64,000 bases of DNA, taken from an uncultured Bacteroidota bacterium (GTDB taxonomy: Bacteria; Bacteroidota; Bacteroidia; Flavobacteriales; Flavobacteriaceae). Shown one piece after another: positions 9,164-18,257 of this stretch. The DNA lies in contig CACLQG010000005.1 of NCBI GenBank assembly GCA_902609035.1, positions 1 to 64,000 of the forward strand. Reading direction: 5' to 3'. The position numbers were made by a program, and so were the translations under genes. The notes beneath the pieces were generated by a model. That model had not been told where the DNA came from and did not search any database. It was given only the letters and a program-made list of their open reading frames with translations. Every line of letters begins with the position of its first letter. The stretch's first letter is position 1.

Positions 9164-10459
9164 ATGAATAAAGTTTTTGTCATACTACATATATTTGGAA
9201 TAGTTGCTACACTTTCTTCATGTGAGTCAAACAAGCCTATCTATCCAGTTGAAACCGCTAGCCCTAAAACAGAAATCAAACCAAAAAAATTGAAATATGG
9301 TTTTGACTTGGATCAATTCAGAATCGTAAAGAAGAAAATCAGGAGGGGAGACACATTTGGTTCAATTCTAGAGGAAAGTGGAATTGACTATCCAGAGGTT
9401 TATAAGATTCTTCAAAGCATCAAAAGAAATGTAAATGTCAGACGACTTGTGACAGGTAAAACCTTCAAACTTCTCTATTCAAAAGACAGTATAGCTCCGC
9501 CAAAAGCTTTTATTTATGAGCCCGACGTAGAGAGCTACACCGTGATTCAGTTAAGGGACAGTATTTATGGTAAGATGGTGACCAAGCCTGTAAAGATTTT
9601 GCAAAAAGAAGGAAATGGAGTGATCGAAAATTCGCTCTATGAGACCATGAAAAATAGTGGGTTAAACTATCAATTGACCTATTATTTGGCGGACGTTTAT
9701 GCTTGGAATATAGATTTTTATCGTCTGCACAAAGGAGACCGATTTAAGGTGATTTATACTGAAAAATTTGTAAATGACACTGTTTCCATTGGTATTGAAC
9801 GTATAAAAGCAGCCCTATTTCAACATGCTGGAAAGGATTTTTATGCCTTCGAATTTAAACCTGATTCCCTCAAAGGTATCGTTGAATATTTTGATGAAAA
9901 TGCTAAAAATCTCCGAAGGGCTTTTTTAAAAGCTCCTGTGAAGTTTGGACCTGTAACATCTCACTATAACCTTAAACGTAGAATCGCCTATTACGGCAAT
10001 CGTGTCAAACCCCACCGCGGTACTGACTTTGCTGCCAATGTCGGAACACCCATACTGGCAACTGCCAATGGAGTAGTCGTCAAATCTTCTTACACCAGAG
10101 GAAATGGAAATTATGTAACCATAAAGCACAATAATACTTATAGCACTCAATACCTCCATATGAAACGCCGAAAGGTTAAAAAAGGGCAGTTTGTCTCCCA
10201 AGGTCAAGTCATCGGATGGGTGGGAATGACAGGTTACACCTCAGGACCCCACGTGTGCTACCGGTTTTGGAAAAACGGTAGACAGGTAGACCCCTTCCGA
10301 CAAAAACTACCTGAAGCAAAACCCATTTCAAACCAACTAAAAGTGAACTATTTAAATGCCATTGTAGATTTGAAAACCCAACTCGATTGCATATCTTTCT
10401 TAGCAGAATCATCATACATTAACTCAGCATTAGCCCTCTCAGAAAGTGACATTAAATAA
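9164..10459 (+). CDS. M23-family metallopeptidase lipoprotein (murein endopeptidase)
   Basis: Zinc endopeptidase thought to cut peptidoglycan crosslinks. The start is set at ATG 9164, because from there the protein begins with a lipoprotein signal (hydrophobic stretch, then LSSC); the 18 codons before it lack a signal. Middle: LysM-like/OapA-type segments (GDTFGSILEE; GDRFKVIYTE). C-terminal LytM domain: HRGTDFAANVGTPI and YSTQYLHMKR, with the catalytic H-x-H-type site in GPHVCYRFWKNGR, where the usual HLHFE is altered to HVCYR. 431 aa. The 3' end overlaps pgi by 14 bp, which suggests translational coupling. Confidence 0.9.
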   Translation: MNKVFVILHIFGIVATLSSCESNKPIYPVETASPKTEIKPKKLKYGFDLDQFRIVKKKIRRGDTFGSILEESGIDYPEVYKILQSIKRNVNVRRLVTGKTFKLLYSKDSIAPPKAFIYEPDVESYTVIQLRDSIYGKMVTKPVKILQKEGNGVIENSLYETMKNSGLNYQLTYYLADVYAWNIDFYRLHKGDRFKVIYTEKFVNDTVSIGIERIKAALFQHAGKDFYAFEFKPDSLKGIVEYFDENAKNLRRAFLKAPVKFGPVTSHYNLKRRIAYYGNRVKPHRGTDFAANVGTPILATANGVVVKSSYTRGNGNYVTIKHNNTYSTQYLHMKRRKVKKGQFVSQGQVIGWVGMTGYTSGPHVCYRFWKNGRQVDPFRQKLPEAKPISNQLKVNYLNAIVDLKTQLDCISFLAESSYINSALALSESDIK

Positions 10460-12092
10460 GCAAAATCCTTTATCTCTCAAATCTTGGAAATTATTGGAGT
10501 CCAACTTCAAAAAAAACATTCAGAAAAAAATTACCGACTACTTCTCCGAAGACCCCAAGCGCGCGGAAAGCCTTTCCCTTCATTGGGACTCTTTTTATGT
10601 GGATTACTCCAAGAACTTGTTGGATTTAGAAACCTTAAGTCTATTGACGAGCATGGCGAGCGAAGCAGGTCTCAACGATGCCATTGAAGAGTATTTTACC
10701 GGAGGAAAGATAAACGAGACAGAGGACAGAGCTGTTCTCCATACTGCACTAAGACAGCTCAATCCCAAATCCATAATGGTAGACGGAGAGGACATCACTC
10801 CAAAAATTCAAGCAGTCAAAAAAAAGATGTATGATTTTTCCAATAAGGTAATTTCAGGCAATTGGAAAGGTCATACAGGAAAAGAAATTAGCCATGTAGT
10901 CAACATTGGAATTGGTGGATCGGATTTGGGACCTGCTATGGTAACCGAAGCACTTGAGTTTTACAGAAATCACCTACAAATGGTTTTTATCTCAAATGTT
11001 GAGGGAGATCATGTGGAAGAAGTAATCCAAAAATTGGATCCAGAGACTACGTTATTTTTGATAGTTTCAAAAACTTTTACCACCCAAGAAACACTGAGTA
11101 ATGCCAACACCCTTAGGAAATGGTTTTTAAACCATGCGCCCGAGTCGGCTATCAGCAATCATTTTGTCGCTGTTTCCACCAATTTGGAAAAGGTAACCGA
11201 TTTTGGTATAGCCAAAGGGAATATTTTCCCCATGAACGATTGGGTTGGGGGACGTTTTTCACTATGGAGTACTGTAGGACTATCAATCTGTTTGGCTGTT
11301 GGCCCAAAGCATTTTGACGATTTACTTAAAGGGGCAGGAAAAATGGACCAACATTTTCGTACCGCCGTTTTTAATGAAAATATTCCTGTTATTTTGGCTC
11401 TCATTACAGTTTGGTACAATAATTTTTGGGAAGTAGAAACCGAGGCCATTATACCCTACTCTCAATATTTGAGAAATCTCCCCTCCTACCTGCAACAAGC
11501 CATTATGGAAAGCAATGGAAAAGGGGTGGACAGAAATGGAAAATCAGTAGATTATCATACAGGGAACATCATTTGGGGTGCCTCTGGAACCAATGCACAG
11601 CATGCCTTTTTCCAATTGATGCACCAAGGAACCAAGATGATTCCCGCTGACTTTATAGGTTTTGCCCAGCCATTAAACGAGGGGAATGATCATCAGGATA
11701 AATTAATGTCTAATTTTTTCGCTCAAACCCAAGCCTTGATGCGGGGTAAAAATGAGGAGACAGTAAGAAAAGAACTCTCCAATCAGGGAAAATCTCCAGC
11801 ACAAATCGAAGCACTATTACCATTTAAAATTTTTGAAGGGAACCGCCCTTCCAACACTTTATTTATTGAGCAGCTCACCCCAAGTAACTTAGGATCACTT
11901 ATCGCCCTTTACGAGCACAGAATTTTTGTTCAGGGTGTAATCTGGAATATCTTTAGTTACGACCAATGGGGAGTAGAATTAGGTAAGCAGTTGGCCAATA
12001 ACATCCTCAAAGATTTCGACAAAGAGAAATTGGATCACCACGATTCTTCAACCCAAGGGCTGATCCAACACTACAAAAAATTGAGAAACTAA
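10446..12092 (+). CDS. pgi: Glucose-6-phosphate isomerase
   Basis: Interconverts glucose-6-P and fructose-6-P in glycolysis and gluconeogenesis. The sugar-phosphate site GIGGSDLGP is at ~155-163 and VSKTFTTQET follows at ~205-214. The family signature GGRFSLWS lies near residue 265 and the C-terminal signature near FSYDQWGVELGKQLA. 548 aa is the usual length. The GTG at 10446 gives the expected N-terminus (LNKQNPLSLKSW) and overlaps the M23 gene by 14 bp. It converges with recJ, with only 2 bp between stops. Confidence 0.97.
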   Translation: MTLNKQNPLSLKSWKLLESNFKKNIQKKITDYFSEDPKRAESLSLHWDSFYVDYSKNLLDLETLSLLTSMASEAGLNDAIEEYFTGGKINETEDRAVLHTALRQLNPKSIMVDGEDITPKIQAVKKKMYDFSNKVISGNWKGHTGKEISHVVNIGIGGSDLGPAMVTEALEFYRNHLQMVFISNVEGDHVEEVIQKLDPETTLFLIVSKTFTTQETLSNANTLRKWFLNHAPESAISNHFVAVSTNLEKVTDFGIAKGNIFPMNDWVGGRFSLWSTVGLSICLAVGPKHFDDLLKGAGKMDQHFRTAVFNENIPVILALITVWYNNFWEVETEAIIPYSQYLRNLPSYLQQAIMESNGKGVDRNGKSVDYHTGNIIWGASGTNAQHAFFQLMHQGTKMIPADFIGFAQPLNEGNDHQDKLMSNFFAQTQALMRGKNEETVRKELSNQGKSPAQIEALLPFKIFEGNRPSNTLFIEQLTPSNLGSLIALYEHRIFVQGVIWNIFSYDQWGVELGKQLANNILKDFDKEKLDHHDSSTQGLIQHYKKLRN

Positions 12093-12094
12093 TT

Positions 12095-13783
12095 TTAGAA
12101 TTTAAGGTCTTTGAGTTTCAGTTGGAGGCTCTTCTCTCCCCTAAATTCGTTTTCGTCTACTGTGTAAAGTATATGAAAAAGATCCATATTTTTGATTTTA
12201 CTGATGTGATTGGCCATCCCAAAACCAATTCCCGATAAGTTAGATTTTGATTCGTCTCTCACTTCGAGTTTTAAATGACGTTGATCATCACCAACTGCCT
12301 TTGTCCTGCCCCCGTCCAAGCAGTCTTTGGTCAAAAAAACAGGGCACATATTGCCAGGGCCGAAAGGAGCCATCTGTGCCATGATTCTATGAAATTTTGG
12401 GGTGATTTTATCTAATGTGATTTCAAGGTCATAGGAGATGGAAGGGATGCGCTGTTCTGGCAATATGGTCTGTTCAACTGCCAATTCAAATGCTCTTTTA
12501 AAGGTGAGATAATCCTCGGGGTTAATCGTTAGTCCCGCAGCATAACGGTGGCCTCCAAATTGAACAATATGCTCCTTACAAGTCTCCAAAATCTGATAAA
12601 TATCTACTCCTTTTACCGATCGCGCCGAACCAGTGAAATGATCTCCTGAGGCGGCAAAAACAATGGTAGGTCGGTAATAGTTCTCGATAAGTCTTGAAGC
12701 CACTATCCCTAGCACACCCTTGTGCCAATCGGGCTGAAAAACAACAGATGAGTAGGAATATTCCTCTTCATTTAGTTTAATTTGATCAAGAGCCTGGGCA
12801 GTAATTTTTTGGTCCAGCTCTTTGCGCTCACTATTGAGTAACTCTATAGCTCTTCCTCTGGAGAGGGCCACCTCTTGATTCTCTGATAAAAGCAGAACAA
12901 CAGCATGAATGCCATGATTGATTCTTCCCGCACCATTGATCCTTGGAGCAATGACAAATACCAAATCGGAGACGTTAATTTTCCTTTTGAGTTTACTGAT
13001 AAAAAAACGGATGCCCAATCTTGGGTTTTCTTGAATTTGTTGAATACCAAAATGAGTAAGTACCCTATTCTCTCTAACTATAGGCACAATATCTGCGGCA
13101 ATTGCAATAGCGACCAAATCTATAAAAGGGAGAAGGTTCTCCAACGTACCTCCTTGTTCTTGGTTTAGGGCTTGGATCAGTTTAAAACCTATTCCACATC
13201 CACACAGTTCTTTGAATGGATAGGAACATTCGGGTTGTTTGGGGTCTAAAATTGCAACAGCTTCTGGAAGAACTTCACCTGGTAAATGGTGATCGCAGAT
13301 GATAAAATCGATCCCCAAAGTTTTGGCATAGGTAACCTTATCGACTGCTTTTATTCCACAATCCATGGCAATAATCAATCCAATATTTTCCTCTTTGGCG
13401 TGTTCTATTCCTTTAATAGAAATACCATAACCTTCCTCAAAACGGTCAGGGATATAATAAATACATTGTGGGTAGATTTTCGCTAAAAATGAGTACACAA
13501 GGGCTACAGCTGTAGTTCCGTCGACATCATAATCCCCATAAACCATTATTTTTTCCTCTTTTTGGATGGCCTCAATAATCCGGTGAACTGCCTCTCGCAT
13601 ATCCAACATTAGGAATGGGTCATGTAAATCTGAGAGTTCTGGACGAAAAAAAGATTTGGCGGATTCGTAATCATCTATACCCCGTTGTAAAAGTAAGGAT
13701 GCGATTTCTTGTGGAACGCCTATTTCTAACTGTAAGTGTTTGATTTTGTCATTATCGGGAAGAGGTTTAGGGCTCCATTGCAT
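12095..13783 (-). CDS. recJ: Single-stranded-DNA-specific exonuclease RecJ
   Basis: 5'-3' ssDNA exonuclease of recombination and mismatch repair. DHH-family motif I GDYDVDGT at residues 83-90 and motif III CDHH at 163-166 are intact. The DHHA1 domain includes GSARSVKGVDIY and the glycine-rich FGGHRYAAG near residue 398, followed by a RecJ OB domain. 562 aa is typical. ATG start; RBS not obvious. It lies 5 bp downstream of rsmI on the same strand and probably shares its transcript. Confidence 0.97.
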   Translation of the reverse strand: MQWSPKPLPDNDKIKHLQLEIGVPQEIASLLLQRGIDDYESAKSFFRPELSDLHDPFLMLDMREAVHRIIEAIQKEEKIMVYGDYDVDGTTAVALVYSFLAKIYPQCIYYIPDRFEEGYGISIKGIEHAKEENIGLIIAMDCGIKAVDKVTYAKTLGIDFIICDHHLPGEVLPEAVAILDPKQPECSYPFKELCGCGIGFKLIQALNQEQGGTLENLLPFIDLVAIAIAADIVPIVRENRVLTHFGIQQIQENPRLGIRFFISKLKRKINVSDLVFVIAPRINGAGRINHGIHAVVLLLSENQEVALSRGRAIELLNSERKELDQKITAQALDQIKLNEEEYSYSSVVFQPDWHKGVLGIVASRLIENYYRPTIVFAASGDHFTGSARSVKGVDIYQILETCKEHIVQFGGHRYAAGLTINPEDYLTFKRAFELAVEQTILPEQRIPSISYDLEITLDKITPKFHRIMAQMAPFGPGNMCPVFLTKDCLDGGRTKAVGDDQRHLKLEVRDESKSNLSGIGFGMANHISKIKNMDLFHILYTVDENEFRGEKSLQLKLKDLKF

Positions 13784-13788
13784 CTCTA

Positions 13789-14463
13789 TTATTTTTTATT
13801 CCCAGCTATACAAATGACAAATTCTCCTTTAGGGGCTAGGGTGGTGAAATAGTCCACAGCTTCTTTTATTGATCCTCTATAAGTTTCTTCAAATATTTTT
13901 GAAAGCTCTCTGGAAATGGAAACCCCTCTGTCGGGGCCAAAGATTTCAGAAATCTGAACCAAAGTTTTGAGTAGTTTATGAGGCGATTCGTAAAAAATGA
14001 GTGTTCTAGATTCATTAGACAACCGTTTCAAACGTTTGTTTCTTCCTTTTTTTGGGGGTAAAAACCCTTCAAAAACAAAACGATCGGAAGCCAAGCCGCT
14101 TTGCACCAATGCGGGGATAAGTGCAGTAGGACCGGGCAAACAAGTGACTTTCAAATTGAGTGACAATGCCTCACGAACCAAAAGAAAACCAGGATCAGAA
14201 ATACCAGGAGTACCCGCGTCTGATATGAGTGCCATCTTTATTCCAGCGGTCAATTTTGAAGTAACCTCTTGTAATTTTCTGTGCTCATTGTGCATATGGA
14301 AAGCTTGCATAGGTGTAGTAACTTGATAGTGATTGAGTAGCTTACTACTGGTTCGAGTATCCTCCGCCAATATAAGGTCTGCCATTTTTAAGGTATCTAC
14401 AGCCCTGTAGGTCATGTCTCCAAGATTTCCTATCGGTGTTGGTACTAAAAAAAGCTCCCCCAT
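13789..14463 (-). CDS. rsmI: 16S rRNA (cytidine-1402-2'-O)-methyltransferase
   Basis: 2'-O-methylates C1402 in the decoding centre of the 30S subunit. N-terminal SAM-binding fold with LFLVPTPIGNLGDMTYRA, LAEDTRTSSKLLNHY and LISDAGTPGISDPG, all family hallmarks. At 224 aa it is shorter than the ~286-aa E. coli protein and lacks the C-terminal helical extension, as in other Bacteroidota. ATG start. It sits between recJ and an unknown gene in the same direction. Confidence 0.95.
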   Translation of the reverse strand: MGELFLVPTPIGNLGDMTYRAVDTLKMADLILAEDTRTSSKLLNHYQVTTPMQAFHMHNEHRKLQEVTSKLTAGIKMALISDAGTPGISDPGFLLVREALSLNLKVTCLPGPTALIPALVQSGLASDRFVFEGFLPPKKGRNKRLKRLSNESRTLIFYESPHKLLKTLVQISEIFGPDRGVSISRELSKIFEETYRGSIKEAVDYFTTLAPKGEFVICIAGNKK

Positions 14464-14491
14464 TTTTTTGTCATTCGTAGAAATGAAAATG

Positions 14492-15145
14492 CTACTGAAA
14501 ATTATTCTCTATAATTTTCAAAAATCGACTTTCATATTGTTCTTTCCCCTCCCAATGGTTGTAATCAGGCTTGATCATTTCGAGAATGAATTTTTGTGCA
14601 GCCTCCCAATTTTGTAGGGTAGTAATCTGAGAAATAGCTCGATGATAGTCATTGGGGTTTTTATCAAAAAGATATTTAATAAATGCCGTTCGATCATTAA
14701 GGTCTATATTGAGAGTCTTAGAAAACTTATCATTTAAACTTTTTTGTGTTTCGTTGTTAGCAATTGTAACTTCTCTTTTCTTTTCAAATAACAGCTCCAT
14801 ATTGTTGTCCTCAAATAAGTCGGTTACCGAGGGCTTTACCTCAGGTATTTCTTTAACGATTTCTTTGATGGTATCCATAATTGGGGGTAATTCCTCCTGA
14901 TCACTAAAGTGTTCTTGAGGTCTTTCCGACTCGGGTTTAAGTTTGATAAAGTCAACAGCTCGATCGAAATTGGTTTCTGAATCCTCCCAAAAATCTTTAT
15001 TAAAGCCTTCCGTATTTTTGATTAGAATTAGGTATTCGAATAGTAGAAAAGTAGCATCGTAAACCTTCTGATACTTGTAAGGCTCCTCCATCTCAAGAAT
15101 TTCTTTAGCCAACTGTTTGAGTTGTTGATGGATTTTATTGGGCAT
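14492..15145 (-). CDS. Conserved hypothetical protein upstream of rsmI
   Basis: 217 aa, soluble, rich in Glu/Lys and mostly helical; no signal peptide or membrane segment. I do not recognise a named domain. A middle acidic low-complexity linker (residues ~85-125) separates two helical parts; the C-terminal part has NDYHRAISQITTLQNWEAAQ. ATG start at 15145, divergent from tdk across 58 bp. From memory, similar unnamed proteins occur at this position in other flavobacteria, so it is probably real and perhaps linked to translation or nucleotide metabolism by context only. Confidence 0.75.
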   Translation of the reverse strand: MPNKIHQQLKQLAKEILEMEEPYKYQKVYDATFLLFEYLILIKNTEGFNKDFWEDSETNFDRAVDFIKLKPESERPQEHFSDQEELPPIMDTIKEIVKEIPEVKPSVTDLFEDNNMELLFEKKREVTIANNETQKSLNDKFSKTLNIDLNDRTAFIKYLFDKNPNDYHRAISQITTLQNWEAAQKFILEMIKPDYNHWEGKEQYESRFLKIIENNFQ

Positions 15146-15176
15146 AAATCATCCTATTAAGAAACTTTGTTTTTAA

Positions 15177-15184
15177 TACCTTTG
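15177..15184 (+). promoter_or_regulatory. -7 box of the tdk-alr operon
   Basis: TACCTTTG fits TAnnTTTG exactly and would place the transcription start near 15190, about 14 nt before the tdk ATG. No good TTG is seen at the usual -33 distance. Confidence 0.45.
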
Positions 15185-15203
15185 TTTGACTGTAAATTAC
15201 AAA

Positions 15204-15827
15204 ATGTTTTTAGAAAATCCTGTAAACCATGAAGAACAATTTGGATGGATCGAGGTAATTTGCGGGTCGATGTTTTCGGGAAAAACAGAGGAGTTGATTC
15301 GTCGCTTAAAACGCGCCCGATTCGCAAATCAAAAAATAGAAATTTTCAAACCGGCCATTGACCTGCGATACGATGACCAGATGGTCACTTCACATGACTC
15401 CAATCAGATTCCTTCTATCTCGGTACCTGCGGCGGCCAACATTCCTATTTTGGCGAATGACTGTGAAGTGGTGGGGATTGATGAGGCCCAATTTTTTGAC
15501 GATGAGATTGTAGAAGTTTGTAATGATTTGGCCAATCGTGGCATGCGGGTAATTGTTACGGGACTTGATATGGATTACAAGGGAAACCCTTTCGGTCCCA
15601 TGCCAGCACTCATGGCCACAGCAGAATATGTCACTAAGGTTCACGCTGTTTGCACCCGAACGGGTAACTTGGCACATTACAGCCATAGGACATCGGATCA
15701 AAAAGACTTGGTTGTTTTGGGAGAAAAAAATAATTATGAGCCATTAAGTAGAGGCGCATTTAATAGGGCTTTAAAAGAGCTAGAAAGAGAGGCCTCCAAA
15801 AAGAATAATAAAAAGAAAGAATCTTGA
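15204..15827 (+). CDS. tdk: Thymidine kinase (type II)
   Basis: Phosphorylates thymidine for dTTP salvage. Walker A GSMFSGKT at residues 21-28, the catalytic/Mg segment DEAQFF, and the lasso region VTKVHAVCTRTG. The chosen start ATG 15204 (MFLENPVN) matches the usual flavobacterial N-terminus; a TTG 18 bp upstream lies next to the -7 box and is less likely. The type II enzymes normally bind zinc with four lid cysteines, but only one remains here (CTRTG) and the second CxxC is gone. 207 aa. The stop overlaps the alr start as TTGA. Confidence 0.95.
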   Translation: MFLENPVNHEEQFGWIEVICGSMFSGKTEELIRRLKRARFANQKIEIFKPAIDLRYDDQMVTSHDSNQIPSISVPAAANIPILANDCEVVGIDEAQFFDDEIVEVCNDLANRGMRVIVTGLDMDYKGNPFGPMPALMATAEYVTKVHAVCTRTGNLAHYSHRTSDQKDLVVLGEKNNYEPLSRGAFNRALKELEREASKKNNKKKES

Positions 15828-16912
15828 CTCTTCTTGAAATTGATTTAAAAAAACTAGAGTACAACTATTTTTCGCTAAGAGAAAGGCTTAATCCCAATTC
15901 CAAAATGATAGGAGTGGTTAAGGCAAATGCCTATGGGAGCGTTGCTTCCTCTATTGCCGAAAAATTAGTTGGGCTGGGTATAGAAGCTCTTGCAGTAGCC
16001 TATGCTGAGGAAGCTGCCCAACTCAGGCAAATCGGAATAAAAGTTCCTATTTTAGTTTTCTATCCACAGTTAGAAAATTTTAATAATATCATCCATAACA
16101 ATTTGGAACCAGTCTTGTACAGCAAGAAGAGTTGGGAAAAATTTGCGAAGAGCGTAAGAGAGGAAAAAAAAGCCGCTTATCCAATACACATTAAATATAA
16201 TACGGGTTTAAATCGAATTGGTTTTCACCCCGACGAGGCAAATTGGGTCGTAGAGGAAATCAGTAATGCCCCTTTTAGGGTAAAATCCATCTACTCTCAT
16301 CTAGGACAAACGGAATCCCCCAAGCCAGATGCGGAAACTGAGCGTCAAATTGGTCTCTTCAGAGAGATCATGCAAAAACACAAGGAAGCTAATGATCTTA
16401 GCCCTGAGTTCCACCTTCTAAATACCTCAGGCCTCTTCAATTATCCTGAATATCATTTGGACTGGGTAAGGGTTGGTATTGGATTATATGGCTTTGCAAA
16501 TAATCCTGAATGGAACGGGACTTTGCAACCGGTCGCTCAACTGAAAACGAAGATTACCCAGATTCATGAGATCAAGGCAGGTGAGACGGTAGGTTATAAT
16601 TGTGGCTGGAAAGCTCCCCGAAACACCCGAGTTGGTGTCTTGCCCATTGGACATGCCGATGGCTTTTCGAGGCAATATGGACATGGTAAAGGCTGGGTAT
16701 CGATCGATGGCCACAAAGCACAGGTAGTAGGAAATGTCTGTATGGACATGATCATGGTCGAACTTGGAGATATCTCTTGCGATGAAGGATCCGAGGTGGT
16801 GGTTATCGGTTCAGGAGTCAGAGCCGATGAATTGGCGGAAAACGCTGGAACCATTTCCTATGAATTACTCTCTGCTTTGGGAAATCGAATTCCAAGGATT
16901 ATTAAAACCTAA
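15824..16912 (+). CDS. alr: Alanine racemase
   Basis: PLP enzyme that makes D-alanine for peptidoglycan. The PLP lysine is K33 in VVKANAYG; the TIM barrel is followed by a C-terminal beta domain with GYNCGWKAPR and VGNVCMDMIMVELG. 362 aa is the usual size. The start is TTG at 15824, giving MTLLEIDLKKLEYNY as in homologues; it overlaps the tdk stop codon (TTGA), which indicates translational coupling in a two-gene operon. Confidence 0.96.
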   Translation: MTLLEIDLKKLEYNYFSLRERLNPNSKMIGVVKANAYGSVASSIAEKLVGLGIEALAVAYAEEAAQLRQIGIKVPILVFYPQLENFNNIIHNNLEPVLYSKKSWEKFAKSVREEKKAAYPIHIKYNTGLNRIGFHPDEANWVVEEISNAPFRVKSIYSHLGQTESPKPDAETERQIGLFREIMQKHKEANDLSPEFHLLNTSGLFNYPEYHLDWVRVGIGLYGFANNPEWNGTLQPVAQLKTKITQIHEIKAGETVGYNCGWKAPRNTRVGVLPIGHADGFSRQYGHGKGWVSIDGHKAQVVGNVCMDMIMVELGDISCDEGSEVVVIGSGVRADELAENAGTISYELLSALGNRIPRIIKT

Positions 16913-16972
16913 AATTTATTGGCTGTTATAAATCATACGGCTAGTTGAAATTTTAAAAAAATACCATTGAAG

Positions 16973-17002
16973 TTGTGGGCAATGTTATAAAGCTTAATTT
17001 TG
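16973..17002 (+). promoter_or_regulatory. Bacteroidota promoter of asd
   Basis: TTG at 16973-16975, a 19-nt spacer, then TAATTTTG at 16995-17002: a textbook flavobacterial -33/-7 pair. The predicted start site near 17009 gives a ~10-nt leader before the asd ATG at 17019. Confidence 0.65.
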
Positions 17003-17018
17003 CCAGAAATTTTAGTCC

Positions 17019-18008
17019 ATGAAATTAGCAGTTGTAGGTGCAACAGGAATGGTTGGAGAGGTTATGCTTAAAGTCCTATCAGAGAGGAATTTTCCCTTTA
17101 AGGAGTTAATTCCTGTAGCTTCAGAAAGGTCTGTGGGTAAAAAGATAGTATATTCAGGCAGCTCCTATGAGGTTTTAGGGTTGGAAACAGCGGTTTCTAT
17201 GAAACCGGATATTGCCTTGTTTTCTGCTGGTGGTTCGACCTCATTAGAATGGGCTCCAAAGTTTGCGGAAGCAGGGACTATAGTGATTGATAATTCCTCA
17301 GCTTGGCGCATGGATCCAACTAAGAAATTAATTATTCCTGAAATCAATGCGGATAAATTGACTTCTTCTGATAAAATTATTGCCAATCCCAATTGCTCTA
17401 CCATTCAAATGTTAGTTGCATTGGCTCCCTTACAAGAACAATATGGAATTGAACGCATAGTGGTGTCAACTTATCAATCGATAACTGGAACAGGGGTGAA
17501 GGCAGTGCAACAGCTGGAAAACGAATACAATAAAGAGAAAGGCGAAATGGCCTACCCCTACCCCATTCATAAAAATGCATTGCCCCACTGTGACGTTTTT
17601 ATGGAAAATGGTTACACTAAGGAAGAAATGAAATTGGTGAATGAGACTCACAAAATTCTAAACAATTACTCTATCGGAGTTTCTGCCACTGCCATAAGAA
17701 TCCCTGTAGTAGGTGGACACAGCGAATCAATCAATGTGCAATTGAAAAACGATTTCGAATTAGAGGCCATCAGAAAGCTACTTAATGAGAGTCCAGGGCT
17801 AGTTGTCCAAGATAATCCCGATACGAATACCTATCCTATGCCCATTTATGCCGAAGGCAAGAATGAAGTATTTGTGGGGCGAATAAGAAAAGACGAATCT
17901 CTAGACAAAACACTTAACCTTTGGGTGGTTGCCGACAACCTTAGAAAAGGAGCAGCGACCAATAGCATTCAAATTGCTGAATACCTGCTTGACCAGAAGT
18001 TCATCTAA
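17019..18008 (+). CDS. asd: Aspartate-semialdehyde dehydrogenase
   Basis: Reduces aspartyl-phosphate to aspartate semialdehyde for lysine/DAP, threonine and methionine synthesis. N-terminal NADP fold with VVGATGMVGEVML; catalytic Cys at C126 in ANPNCSTIQ; substrate-binding VVGGHSESINVQ further on (catalytic His in GGHSE). 329 aa, normal. ATG start with its own promoter just upstream. Lies alone after alr; both supply cell-wall precursors. Confidence 0.97.
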   Translation: MKLAVVGATGMVGEVMLKVLSERNFPFKELIPVASERSVGKKIVYSGSSYEVLGLETAVSMKPDIALFSAGGSTSLEWAPKFAEAGTIVIDNSSAWRMDPTKKLIIPEINADKLTSSDKIIANPNCSTIQMLVALAPLQEQYGIERIVVSTYQSITGTGVKAVQQLENEYNKEKGEMAYPYPIHKNALPHCDVFMENGYTKEEMKLVNETHKILNNYSIGVSATAIRIPVVGGHSESINVQLKNDFELEAIRKLLNESPGLVVQDNPDTNTYPMPIYAEGKNEVFVGRIRKDESLDKTLNLWVVADNLRKGAATNSIQIAEYLLDQKFI

Positions 18009-18127
18009 TCTTTCAAACGGTTTTTGAGCCCTTTCTTTAAGAAATAGTTAAAATCTAGGCTGAGTTCTACTAGAGCGATGCAATTGTCTGGATCAACTTT
18101 AGCAAACCAGTACGAGTTTTTTCTCAT
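18005..18127 (-). CDS. Possible 40-aa ORF, unrecognised
   Basis: ATG at 18127 (complement) opens a 40-codon frame starting MRKNSYWFAKVDP and ending KNRLKD. Composition is protein-like, with mixed aromatic, acidic and leucine-rich parts. Its stop overlaps the asd stop by a few bases in convergent orientation. No family recognised and no strong RBS. It could be a real small protein, a gene remnant, or chance. Confidence 0.3.
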   Translation of the reverse strand: MRKNSYWFAKVDPDNCIALVELSLDFNYFLKKGLKNRLKD

Positions 18128-18257
18128 ACCAGTTTATAAAAGATTCTGACCTGTAAGGTAAAACCATTTGTGAAAGTATTAGTTCGATAAAATTAGGAAA
18201 ATAAAGATAAATAGCCAGATTGAAAATTTTGGTGGAGGGTTTAAAAAAGATAAACCT

